This document shows, piece by piece, positions 9,620 through 21,046 of a stretch of 64,000 nt of DNA; position 1 is the first letter of the stretch, and the number at the start of each line of letters is the position of its first letter. The position numbers and the translations under genes were made by a program. The notes under the pieces are model-generated. The model was not told where the DNA came from. It worked only from the letters and a program-made list of their open reading frames with translations, and searched no databases. The DNA lies in the NCBI RefSeq assembly GCF_008831285.2, contig NC_045150.1, positions 12,505,868-12,569,867 of the forward strand, in the 5' to 3' direction. The stretch is from Nymphaea colorata. Its lineage: Eukaryota; Streptophyta; Magnoliopsida; Nymphaeales; Nymphaeaceae.

Positions 9620-12600
9620 GTGCATACATATTGCAAGGGTATAAAAAGAGGGAGTTGTTAAATCAATTATAGCAAGTGTTGGTGGTTCCTTGAGGAACTA
9701 ATAGATCTACAGACCAGCTAAATCGAATAGATTTCACAAGTGTCAAGTAGGGAGATATTCAAGCAACGAGAAGCATGTAGATTCAAGTATTGTCTGATGT
9801 GTTTATATGTGTATTAAGAAAATAAGTATGTACATATATTTTTGTGTAAAAAATATTTATAACCTAAAGTCATATATGTGTGTATTGCAGGTAGAAGGGA
9901 GATTTGAATCAGTGGAACAAGGGCTTTCTGGTATTAATAGTTCTACAAGCTGTTGGAATTAGGCTCCTTTCTAATTTAAGAGGCATGGAGATATTCAAGC
10001 ATGAGTGCACCACCTAGTTCTTGTACTTTTTACCATTTTGCCTGCATATGAATCTATATAAAAATATATGCATGTTTAAATTAATGAATGTATGCATCTA
10101 TCTACATGCCAATATATGAATAATAATTGCATGATAGAGTTGAGAACTTGTAGTATAAGGCTATTATGAGGTTAGATATGGCTGCAAGTCATCATGGAAG
10201 TCCTTTTGGAATTCATGATGTGATCAAGAAGTCTTCCTTCTGCACTAAAGTATATGTGTGTGTGTATTTTGTGTTCTATAATTGACTATGGAAATAGGTA
10301 TATGTGTGAAATGGGAATGCCCGGACATTAGTGAAGCATGTAGTTTAGGTTCATTTCATTGTGCTAGATGTACATAAGTATATTTAGCCGATACTTTAGG
10401 GTGGAAGAATATGCTATAATGAGGACTTTATGTGGAGGTATGCTAACTGCATGCAAGACTTGATAGCATCCACATATTTGTGGTTAGATCACAACAATTT
10501 TTTTCAAATGTTGCAACAGTTTGTACATGCTTCATCGTGGAAGGTTGACATGAATGTGTTTTGTACATCAGAACTCTTGAAATAAGAACTTGCCATAATA
10601 AAGAGTACACAGACGTTTTGGTAATCAAATTTGTTGTACAAAGAATTCTACGGAATGACACTAAAGTGAATAGAAGCAGAGATAGGAATGGCAAGAATGA
10701 ATGTTCTTCGCTTTTATGACCCTTTTCTTATAATCCAAAGACAGGGTACCACTATAATTAGCAACCTCTAATAGAATGAATGCAGGAACATGTTCTCGCA
10801 AAACAGAGCTTCATGTTCTCGCAAAACAGAGCTTCATGTTCTCTTATGGTAGATTTTATATATGTAGTTCGATGGCTGAAATTAAGAAATTGTGTCTATG
10901 TACCTTATGATTTTAATAGAAAATGTATGCTTGCTTATTATCAATAATGTATTTAGGAATTTATGTCAGCATGTTCTATGGTCTTGCTAACAAGCTATCC
11001 TAATTGTCATGGAATCTTAAAGTATTGATATTAGTCACAACTTGACCTCAAGAGAGCAGTTTGGCACTCAATTAGAATATTTAGTTGCCATAGAGATGTC
11101 TGAAAACTATTCATGAAATCAGCCATCTAATACAGACAACAATTTAACTAAATAGTCTTATGAGGTTTACCTAGCCTTCAGATCTGATAGTGACTTAAGA
11201 AATGTCGATTCTCAGAAAGGCTTTCCTAAGCAAGATTCTACTATGGGTCTCATAAATAAGTTATGAAAGAGCGATTGTCCTTTGTCGACAGTCAAACTAC
11301 TACATAAATAAATACATATAACCATGCCATTGAACTCCTATTGCATTGAATGTTGTAAGTAGAAAAATGCCATGGCTTATGAACGAGACTTCAAGGATAG
11401 CTTGCTTCAATGGATTTATATTGATGACATAGAATTAAGAGTCTGAATAACGGCCCGACCCACTTTCTATTCAAAGACAATGAAACAACTTCTCAAGATA
11501 AGTATGTTGTATGTCTATTGATTTTCAATATATAATGAAATTCCTACATTCTAGGATTGTTGGATCATCACCTTGGCAGTTGATGCCTTGTTAGTTTCAT
11601 GATTTTAAAGGTGATAAACTAAAACTGAGAAGAGATGGGTTTTTCTATACTACATTAAGAATGTTTTCTTTTATGAAAGTTTTTGAGTCATTAACATGAA
11701 GGGTAAAAGGTTCTATGTAAGTGTACTGGCTGAATGGAAATTTACAAGAGGAAATGAAATACATAAAAAGGGAATGATGTATGCGTTTCACTATTTAGCT
11801 TATGACAAAAATATGTAGACTTGAACTAGCCAAGTGAACGGAGGTGTTTTTACTTGGTAAGATAATTATAAGTTATTTTTGGATTTCAAATTATGACTTC
11901 ATAAATATACAAATACATTATATATCTGTATATACAATCACATTAGTAAGATTTATTGAGAATAATTTATAGCTGATTATGGAATGGGCAATTAGATGAA
12001 AGATTTAAGGTCATGAAAATGGAACCGTGCTGCAAATACATCATGTATATTTCCATTTTTAATGCATTGGTTATATGTACAATTTTAATGCATAACTAAA
12101 TTCAGATCTATCACCAAAATATGCATAGTAGGTATTATGGACTAATCCAAAAGAAGGTATGTACACACACAGGTGCAAGAGAAGTGGCAATTATGATATG
12201 TATACATGCATGTATACTAGGGAATTGATAAAGACATTATGTAAACCACTTCTAACTTTAGATGCTATTTATTGTCCTCTATGTTGCCTACACTTAGTCT
12301 CTTTGGAAAATGGTGGGTAGTCAATTGAATTAGTCTTGGGAATGGTGCCCAAGGTTCGTTGCCATGGTAATTGCTATAGTATGACCTGCCTGTAATGGCA
12401 AATCTTTAAGTGTGGATCCATGGAAAGGAAACACCGACCATGTTTTAAGCAATGGACCATGTGAGTAGGAGCTAAATTTAGTGATTGGCTTTGTCTCAGA
12501 CGGTAGTACTGTGGCATGAGCTCATGGTAATCACACTGGTGCCTTGGACGACACAAGGGTCCGAAATTATGCTATTGTTTTAAGCAACACATCTATTGGT

Positions 12601-13946
12601 CCCTCAATCCTGGTACTTAAAGGGGCTGAACTCCTAGTTCATGTGATACTGGTAGACAAAATTTATTTTGTCTAACTATACTCAAAACAATCAAACGTTC
12701 CTCCTTCTGTCTCCACAAGTAGTCATTGATTGATAGTTTTTGAGCTTTGGGATTGATTGACATTGGCGCTACCTTGATTGATGGCTTTTGAATGGACTTT
12801 CCCATTGGCGATCTAAGCAGTGGATGCTTTGGAATTAAGACTGAGTGTGTCTTTCCATTTGGACTCTAAACAAGCCTTGAAACCATTGCTCTAACATATT
12901 TTGATTTGCTATGCACTAGTCGTTACCCAAGTTAAGATTTTACTTGAATGTTTATTTTCGTTGTGTTGAGAAAAAAAGGTCAAAACTGAGATCGTGACAG
13001 TTAATGTGAATAAAAGAATTGAAGGCATATATAGTTTATCATCTCTATAGAGAAGCAATTATAAAAACTAAAAAAGCGTATGGATGACACCCTCCCCTAA
13101 CTCAATTTTGTAATAACTAGGTTTTATGAAAGCCATGTTTTTTAATGAGTTTTAGAAACTTTGTTTTCTTGTGACACATCCAAAACCTGGGTTTTGAATA
13201 ACCTGAAGGGGACCAAGTTTTTTGCACCCTTTTACAAAACCAGGTTTTGTCAAAACTGGGCTTTCTTCAAACCCAACGTGCTTTGCCTCCAAAATATGGT
13301 TTTGAAGTGTCACCCAAATAACCCCTAAGTTTTTTCCAATTAAATGAAATGTTTTACAATTAATTTTTATGCAAAAAAGAGCCTAACAGCATTACAAGTT
13401 GGAAATTTCTTCACAAGCTTCTGGATGTGTACATTTTCCTGCTTCAAGCTTTTGACACATTGCTTGGAAGAGATGAAACCTGACGCAGCAACAAATCTGG
13501 ACAAGGAAGCAGTGCACATTCGAGTAAACAAGAAGGCAGTTAATTCACCAATTTCAGGGAGAAACACCATGAGCAGAAACAGTTAGATGGTTCTGCACAG
13601 ACCAAGGAAGCGACCGAAAGGTCAACTTAGTATTGCAGATCCCATCTGCCTGATACATTAGGGATAACAGTCAAGGAAAAAGGAGAACAAAGATGCTCGG
13701 TATGGTCAGTGTACAGTAACTCAGCAGCTATAATAAGCCATCACCACAGGCAGTCAGTCTCTCAGCCACCGGAAGATCTTCCGGCCAGACTGCCAGGTGC
13801 AGAGGGAAAACAAAGAGTTGTTGCATCCTTGCAGGACACAACAAACTCAGTTCTGTTATGTGTATCTGAGGATGTGAAGGACAGAGATATGGAACTGCTT
13901 TAAGAAGCAGCAAGTGGAGGCAGATAAGGTAAACACTGCAGCAGCT
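9620..13946. other. Gene-poor region, old repeat debris
   Basis: AT-rich sequence with many stop codons in all frames. A 23-bp tandem repeat lies at 10789-10844. Short stretches faintly recall retrotransposon coding (LNGNLQEEM around 11730, IYIDDI around 11415), but these are in the wrong order for a copia reverse transcriptase. The 12300-12640 segment has higher GC and resembles diverged repeat sequence. At 13080-13330 several AAACCTGGGTTT/AAAACCAGGTTTT palindromic words cluster, MITE-like. The 3' end of the bZIP transcript probably lies below 13947. Confidence 0.45.
10789..10844. repeat. 23-bp tandem repeat, about 2.4 copies
   Basis: The word CATGTTCTCGCAAAACAGAG followed by CTT begins at 10789 and 10812, with a third partial start at 10835. 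Confidence 0.9.
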
Positions 13947-16900
13947 TCAGATACGTAAAGGCCCACTGAGGGAGTCCCGGTTGGAGCTGCGCTGGCCACG
14001 GCTTAGGGAGAGAGCAGTAAACTGAGAACTTAGATCCCTGGAAGTTGTGGCAGAGGCCTGTTGGTCATAGCAACGCTGCTGCTGACAAAGTAACATCTTC
14101 AACCTCTGAACTTCCTTCTCCAACATCTCCTGCTCCACTGCATTAGCACGACAAAATTCAATACAAGGACAATGTAAAATTTTAAGAGTTTCGGTGCAGA
14201 ATCATATGTTAAACACATTTGGCAGATATAATGGATAAAAAGGACATCATCTTTTCCAGATGTGGATGCAATTCCATTCTATGTACGAATACACATTACA
14301 GATCAAACGAGAAACCAGCCTGTAAAGAAGATGTCTAGGGCCTAGTGATGAGGTAAGGAAATTAGAATGCAGTTTCAAAAGGCTGTAACATTACAGGCTA
14401 GAAGTCCAACAATGAAAGTAGATCACCAAAACGTTAGAGCACATGCATCAAGATATAATACAAATTCTTGTAGTCTCTGCAACTGAACGTAACACTAAGC
14501 ATGCAAATTAGGGTTGAAATTTTAAGACAAGTTGAGGAAGATCTGTCCTCATTCAGGATGTCATTCTCACACAATTCCAGCTTCAGTCCTAGTATGTGTC
14601 AATATATGTTCCCGTTAATAAACCACCATGGAAGTCCATCTAAGAAAGAAAGGAGATATCAAGATGGCAATAAGCTATTGACCATGTGAAGACAAGATGG
14701 GACAAAGAGCAGCAGACAAGATGCCCACTCACAAAAATTAATCATTATATTGGTTCTTGTTTATTAAAGTATAAAGCGAGAGCAGCTAGCAGCCTGGCAA
14801 CAGACTAGTTCTCAACATATAACAAACTGTGAACTCAAAATTTGTATAAAGGACAAAAAACCTACCGAAAGCTTTCAAATTTCAGACAGACTTGGATCTG
14901 GTACTTATTGTTTAAGAATAACCAGATTGCTTTATTCACCATGCCATCATCCTTCACAAAGCACTGCAAAAGACTGAAGCTCCCAAGTCTAATTCTAGTG
15001 TTTAGTGAGAGAAGAAGAGAGCTATGGATATATCAGATCCAACCAATAATAACAACTGATTCTTAGTAGCTGCATGCTTACAAACCAACAAGGAAAACCT
15101 TGTTACCTTTAGCACTGTGATCCTCAAGGAATCTATGACAGGCTTGTAACACAGTTGAATTTACTAAAGAGAATGTGCATATGCGTATTTTGTCAAGCAA
15201 AGAAAAAAAAAATCCTATCTATGGAGCTACGCTTTTTGAAATCTAACTTCCAACCACAGAAATCTTAGCAACTGAATTGCAGCTAAAGGAACTGTAGATA
15301 CATCACAAGGCCCAAGCAAAATACTTACGATACTTCACAAGTTGCTCCTGACCGATGCTTTCTAACCGTTGCCTCAATGCCTTGTTCTCTAAGCTCAGTA
15401 TGAGATGCTGCCGGTCAAGGAAAGCCAGTTCAGCTGAAACTTCAGATTCTTCAGCCTGAAAGTCGTGCACATACTATGTCAATAGCTGACTCATCCTTCA
15501 TAGAAAGGAAATTTTACAAACTGAAACTTGCCTGCAAAGCCTGAACATTTCTTTCTAGTTCGGCTATATACTGAAGTTTTCTAACTCGAGAACGCTGAGC
15601 AAATTGCCTGCATTGTGGAATCCTCAAAGTGAGGAACAGCTTATTATGAGTCAAAAATCACTTGATAAGAATTAGCTAAATTGTAACTCAAAATATTTCC
15701 AAGAGTCATCTCAATCTATCAACAACTAATAAGGAACAAAGCAGATAAAAGTAATTCTAACCGAATTGGAAGTTTCAATTGTCTATCTATCCTGATCCAC
15801 TAGAAATCTATGTCACATAGGTATGGGTATGGGTGCAGGTACTGGTATGATACAGGTATGTGTGTAGAGCATTTTCAAAAAACATGGGTGTGAGGACAGA
15901 CACACACACATATATATATAATAAAACAAAAAAATAAGATTTTAAATGAACAAAACAATACATTCACAATTCATAACTTACAAATTATGAAGAAGAAACT
16001 AATGAATGAAGTATGAAATAGAATCATAGGACGATGATAGGCAAATAAGCTCAGTTCATCTAACATATAAGGTTCAACATAGGTGACTGCAGCAGCAGTC
16101 ACGTATGCTGAACCTTGCTATAAACTTATATCATCTATGAATTCAAAGAAAATACAAGCAAAAAAATGGTCATACATATACACACAATGAGATAGAAAAA
16201 AACCCAATTTCAACCAGTACGGCTGATCGGTTCTGAGTTGGAACCGATCCAAACCACTTTAAATGGCATGACACCTCTTCCTCCATTTTCCTTACCTTCA
16301 TACAACATATTTAGGCAAAAATGGCATCTGCTTCTTATATTTATGTTACTTTTTTGGCTGATTTCATGGATATAATTAATTAAAAATATATAACTATCAC
16401 CATACCAAGATTGGTGAAAACGCTATACCCGTACCCGCATCCCCATACCCGTACCAGCACCTGTACCCGTACCTATGTGACAGCGCAATTTTAAGACAAA
16501 ATTGGACTCGGTTAATTTTGATCGAGTCCAAAGAAAGACGGATACAGCCCTGGGTACATTTAGGGCTGGGCATCGGCCGGGCCGGCCCACCCAGCCCGAA
16601 AAAAGTGGCCAAATTTAAGCCCGTTAATGCTATCGGGCCAGCCCAAGGCCCGACCTGTTTCTAACCGGGCCAGGCCATGCCAATGAAATATCGGGCCTCG
16701 GGCTTGAGCTTATGCCCGAGGCCCGGCCCGGCCCGAATATTGATGGGCCCATAATAATAGCGTCTTCGTCCTCATCAAAACGACACCATCAAGTGCATAC
16801 TCGAGGTCCGTCGCCTGGCAATCCCAAAGATGACAAAACTGCCCTTTCCTCTGCTCCCTCCTCTCCTCCTCCTCAACATCTTGGGCATCGCCACCGCGAC

Positions 16901-19900
16901 GACCAGCCCACGGCCTCAGCTGTTAAGCGCGTTGGAGATCCCGATGATCGCCCAGGTACGCCGGTCTTGCTTTACCTTGTTTTCGCCCCTTTTTCTGGAA
17001 TTCTTGAAATTGCGAGCTTCGGCTCCCTTCTTTTCGGGCAATCTTGTTTGGGAAGAGAGAGTGTTTCTTCGATTTTAGCTTCTGATTCTGATTTTTCCTT
17101 TTCCGTTTTGCGATGGTGGAGAAGGGAGTAGGTGGATGTTCTTACACTGTGGTCATGAAGAAAGAAGAAGAAAATGCAAATATTCAAAAGTGTTGCATCT
17201 AAATTCTTTGCAGTAAAACAAATCATGCTTTGTGAAAACCTTTGCATCGGGTGGTTGAAACTGGGTTTTTGAAAAACCCCCCTTCGACAGGGCAAAATGA
17301 TATGCTTGACGGCAGTCGGCAATGGTGGTGATGGCGAGGCAGTGACGGCAGCGGCAATGATGGCGAGGCAGTGACGGCCAGGCGGCACTTGGCAGTCGTA
17401 GAGCCGATAGGCGATGGCCGATGGGGAGACGTAGTCGCAGCCTCACAGCCGCAGAGGAGAACGACGGCCGATAGGGTCACGGGGAGAACGAAATAGAAAT
17501 ACAAATGTTGAAATGAAAGAAACCCTAAGTCCCTAACCTAAATTACCTCTTTTGAAAAAAAAAAAAATTATTTATCATCGGGCTTCTCGGGCCCTCGATG
17601 GGTACCGTTTCAAGCCTGAGCCCAAGCCCAACCTGTTAAAGTACCAGGCTGGGCTGGGCCCGATAAACGATTTTCTGGTACCCGGGTCCGGGCTGGGTGT
17701 CGGGTACCCGGTGGCGGCCCGGCCCGGTGCCCAGGCTTAGGTGCATTGACCGTACCCAACATGGTTAGTGCCATGTCCGACAATGTACCAGTACAAGTCG
17801 ACATGGGTATTCGCTCAAAACAGAAGTTTCTATGTTTTATAGCTGGAAATAAATATCTTGGAGGCACTAAGGAAGAAACAAAAGTTCAAATGAAAAAAAA
17901 AAGACTGGAAAAAAAGAGAACATAAAATCTACTCAATGTATCAAGTTAACAATGAAGCACTACCACAAGATGAATTGCTTCAAAAACACAGGTATTTCAG
18001 CCTCAAGCACTAGAATCCCAGTAAGCATTCTATGGAAGTAGAAAACCAAGGAGGTGAACATCATTTCTCAACATGACTAGATTAAGTAATTGAAGAGATC
18101 AACAATTTCAAGTATTCACTTGGTTAAAATGAAAGGCTGCATAGAACTGGGAAACTGCAGTCCTCCCCTCCCTTCCATACCGACCGGACCAATCAAAGTA
18201 TGCCAATCCCACGAAACCCACGGATTCAGACTCACTCTGATAGACTATCAGACAAGAAGGGAACTCATATAGATGTACAAAAAATGGAATTGTATGCAGT
18301 CCAGTCTATAACAGCTGTTTCTGCATTTTCAATATAAAAGGATTCCTCAAAGGTTACCTGTATGATCCAGGACTCACTTATTTTTGCTACTTATAAAGAA
18401 AAGGATAGACTATTTTTCCCATAAGAGGACTGAGAACCACTTCTATAACATAAGAGACACTTGAATTTGTCTTGTATGCTGTATCACTGTGGATGGTTTG
18501 TCTCACTCATTTTCTTTAATCAAGTCCTACTTGCCATTTAGGGAGAAAAAGGATACCATGAAACACAAGTATCCTGGATGAGGAACTCACAATCTTCTTG
18601 AAGGAAATTGCAGAACACTTGCAGCAACTACAACAGTATAACTTAACCAACTTATTCTATTGGCTATATAAGCTTTAGAATCCTGCAGTAGACTAATTTT
18701 ATGACTAGTTCAAAATGGTTGGAGTCCATCAAATTTCAGGAATCAAACCACTCTAAGATAAAATCCCTTCATCCTAATGCAGAGAATAATCATATAAACC
18801 CACCTCCCTTTTCCAGAAATACACATCAACCCCAAAGTCCTTATCGGGCCAGCCCGATGCCCAGGCTTACCCTCATTACCTCATATATGAGGCCCCATGC
18901 TCCCATATATCCTCATTCTGTTTTGCCAATCAAACATGCATTGAAGATAATTATTGATATGTAACACAGTATCATAGATATCAGTAGTCGGAACAGGTTG
19001 CAAATTTTTTTTTTTAAATGGTACCTTGCAAATTTCTTTCAACCTTGGTGCAAAGTTTTTAGGGCACAAGATCTGTTATCAGAATTATGTGACCGACTTC
19101 ATTATGAACATGACCCGTTTTAAATCCAAATTGCTAAACCTAACTAATTGCTGGTTTGAACAAATGTGAAACTTCTAACACATATACGCATCGGACTTGT
19201 TAACCTCTTGTTTAGCCCAAACCAATATAAAGATAAGTGTATTGGGTCTACCCTTATGTGACACCTGATCCGTAAACCTTGACATAGGAATAAAAGTGAA
19301 TTAGAAATTGGGCTTCATCAATCATCATGAGATCTTTGTCTCGGAAACTGAAAATCCAGGTAGCAAATGTGAGTCCACATAAAAAAAGGATCGGAATTTG
19401 GATCCGTATCACCGCAACAAGGCTGCTGCTCCCATTGGCAGGCCAATAAAATCAAAAACTGGCCAGTGGGGATCCTTTGTCATCAAATATCGATATGTCC
19501 GAGTGGATAAGAAGACAGACTCAAAATCTGTTGGCCTTTGCCTGCACAGGTTCGAATCGTGCTGGTTAAGGAGCTATTTTGCTGCAGGAATTTCACTGCA
19601 CTATCTTCTCACAGTAGAATCTAGCCATCAAAATAAATAGGTGTGGTTCCTCTACATACAGGGCACCAGAATTTCAAACAATTTAATTAATTGCACAAGA
19701 GAAAATTGTTCTTATATTGGTTAGTGATTGTAGACTAAATCTGACATAATTCATCAATAGTGGAAATAATGCTCTTTTGTTCTTTTGAGAATGAAAGGTT
19801 CACAATCCTCAAATCCTAGAAACAAAAAGGAAAAAAATAAAATAAAATTTGGAGCAAATAGTAAATCACTATCATCACTTGTATTCTCAAATGCAATGAA

Positions 19901-21046
19901 AGGCTTTGGCCTCAGTCCTTGGCAGGTGATTTGAATGGGAATTCATAAATATATGAATGTAATAGTTTCACAAAATAATTTTAGGATCGAATATTGCACA
20001 CATGGGTACCAGAGGGGAATTGAAAACAGGAAGAGTTAAAATGATCACAATACGAATTAGGAAGTAACATGGACAAGTGTTTGGAAAGTTATACGTTGAA
20101 TCATGTAAAATACTAAAAAATTGGTGCTAACAAGCAAACGTTAAAACTATGGAAAATAAGTACAGGAAAAGGTAGTGAATGGCATGGGAATCAGGATTCC
20201 ACTCTCCAACTCCTAAGAATTGGGATTCCTACTCAATTAATCAATAATGTTAAGTTGTTAACTATGAACATAAGGAATAGAGCAGGACAGAAAGAGTAGC
20301 CAGAAAGGTAAATAGGCAGCTTACTGTTTCACACGTTTTTGATCCACATCAGCTGATGATTGCTTAGCATGTGAACCCTCCACTTTTTCTAAAGACCCTT
20401 TCTGATCATGTGGAGCAGAATCCTGTACACTCTGCTTTTCAGCAGTTGCAGATGGCCCATCTTTCTGAGTCGATGGTGATGTTAAACTCACAGACTTAGC
20501 ATTATTTTTTGCAGATTTATGGCTGACTGGACGGATACTATTCGGGGTTGAATTCCATCTCCTATTCACTGTTTGCACGCCAAAAGAATTTGCATCAGAG
20601 TAGAAAGAAGCATGATAGTCATCCTTAGCTCGTTGAAAGTCCAAAGGCCCCCTCAATGTCATGGAAGAAATGTTTCCATACAAACTTTCCGACTGAGACA
20701 CATTATCTACATCAGGAAAACTACTCGGCACTTCCAAATAAGCGAAAGAGTCACTCGAGGATCGGCGGTGGCCTCCCCTTTTGACAGGTGTTTCAGGTTC
20801 ATTCAGCAGGTCATCAAGCCATGAAGGCTGCTCATCAATGAGACAACTCTCAGAGGAAGTGCGCTGATGATGCTTCTGCCCCTCTTGTGGTTTTGGGATG
20901 CCTCTTGAGGTTGTTGCATGAGAAGAACCATAATCTACAAAGCCAGGGGTTACACTAGGAAAAGGGCTCTTAGGAGGGAGATGTGGTTGCTGTCTTCCAG
21001 AGTACGACCAAATACCACCATTTCCAATACCTTTGAAATTGGCCAT
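13947..21046 (-). CDS. bZIP transcription factor, At4g06598-like, four exons
   Basis: Exons on minus: 21046-20325, 15607-15532, 15455-15329 and 14137-13947, summing to 1116 bp, 371 residues plus stop, in frame throughout. The N-terminal half carries motifs I recognise from the At4g06598-type group: [47 protein letters not shown] and [12 protein letters not shown]. The basic region and start of the zipper ([19 protein letters not shown]) are in exon 2 and the leucine-heptad coiled coil continues through exons 3 and 4. It should act in the nucleus as a dimeric DNA-binding factor. The Asn of the canonical N-x7-R basic region is Lys here. The ATG at 21046 gives MANFKG, matching the family start. 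Intron 2 uses a GC donor. Intron 1 (20324-15608) is full of transposons. Serine-rich RRSSSDS and RTSSES sites suggest phosphorylation (inference). Confidence 0.9.
15811..16482. mobile_element. Non-autonomous DNA transposon, TGTCACATAGG ends, in bZIP intron 1
   Basis: The left end TGTCACATAGGTATGGGTAT and right end GTACCCGTACCTATGTGACA form imperfect terminal inverted repeats of about 39 bp rich in GGGTAY/GGGTGC words, 672 bp in all. No transposase is encoded. Related elements lie at 43967-44312 and 59392-59707, with a truncated one at 6633. No target-site duplication was evident. Confidence 0.75.
16561..17739. mobile_element. hAT-type non-autonomous element with GC-rich interior, in bZIP intron 1
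   Basis: The ends TAGGGCTGGGCATCGG and CCGGTGCCCAGGCTTA are imperfect inverted repeats. Outside them are GGTACATT (16553-16560) and GGTGCATT (17740-17747), an 8-bp target-site duplication with one mismatch, diagnostic of hAT transposition. The 1.18-kb interior has no transposase. It includes an unusually GC-rich, gene-like stretch at about 16770-16960 followed by a GTACGCC donor-like site and an intron-like T-rich region, and a second GC-rich stretch at 17290-17480. These may be captured host gene pieces. Confidence 0.75.
18840..19570 (+). repeat. Segmental duplicate of 26989-27762 carrying a dead tRNA-Ser
   Basis: Shares long near-identical stretches with 26989-27762 in the same orientation, for example around 19020-19130 and 19370-19560, with small indels. 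The segment begins in the right end of a GGGCTGGGCA-type repeat (GATGCCCAGGCTTACCCTC). In the other copy that repeat is more complete, suggesting that the 27-kb locus is the source. Confidence 0.85.
19489..19570 (+). pseudogene. tRNA-Ser pseudogene (anticodon mutated CGA to CAA)
   Basis: Aligns without gaps to the intact tRNA-Ser at 27681-27762. The internal A and B boxes survive (CCGAGTGG, GGTTCGAATC). The 3' half of the acceptor stem has become GGTTAAG and no longer pairs, the first stem base is changed, and the anticodon position reads CAA instead of CGA. It lies in bZIP intron 1 on the opposite strand. Confidence 0.85.

Noticed and set aside
11400-11770. Possible copia reverse transcriptase (IYIDDI, LNGNLQEEM)
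   Set aside because: The two motif-like strings are in the wrong order and out of frame, with stops between them; resemblance probably accidental or too decayed to support.
16712-17504. Several overlapping ORFs of 80-139 codons in GC-rich sequence
   Set aside because: They lie inside a transposon with hAT hallmarks and are low-complexity proline/alanine frames on both strands; reported as possible captured fragments, not genes.
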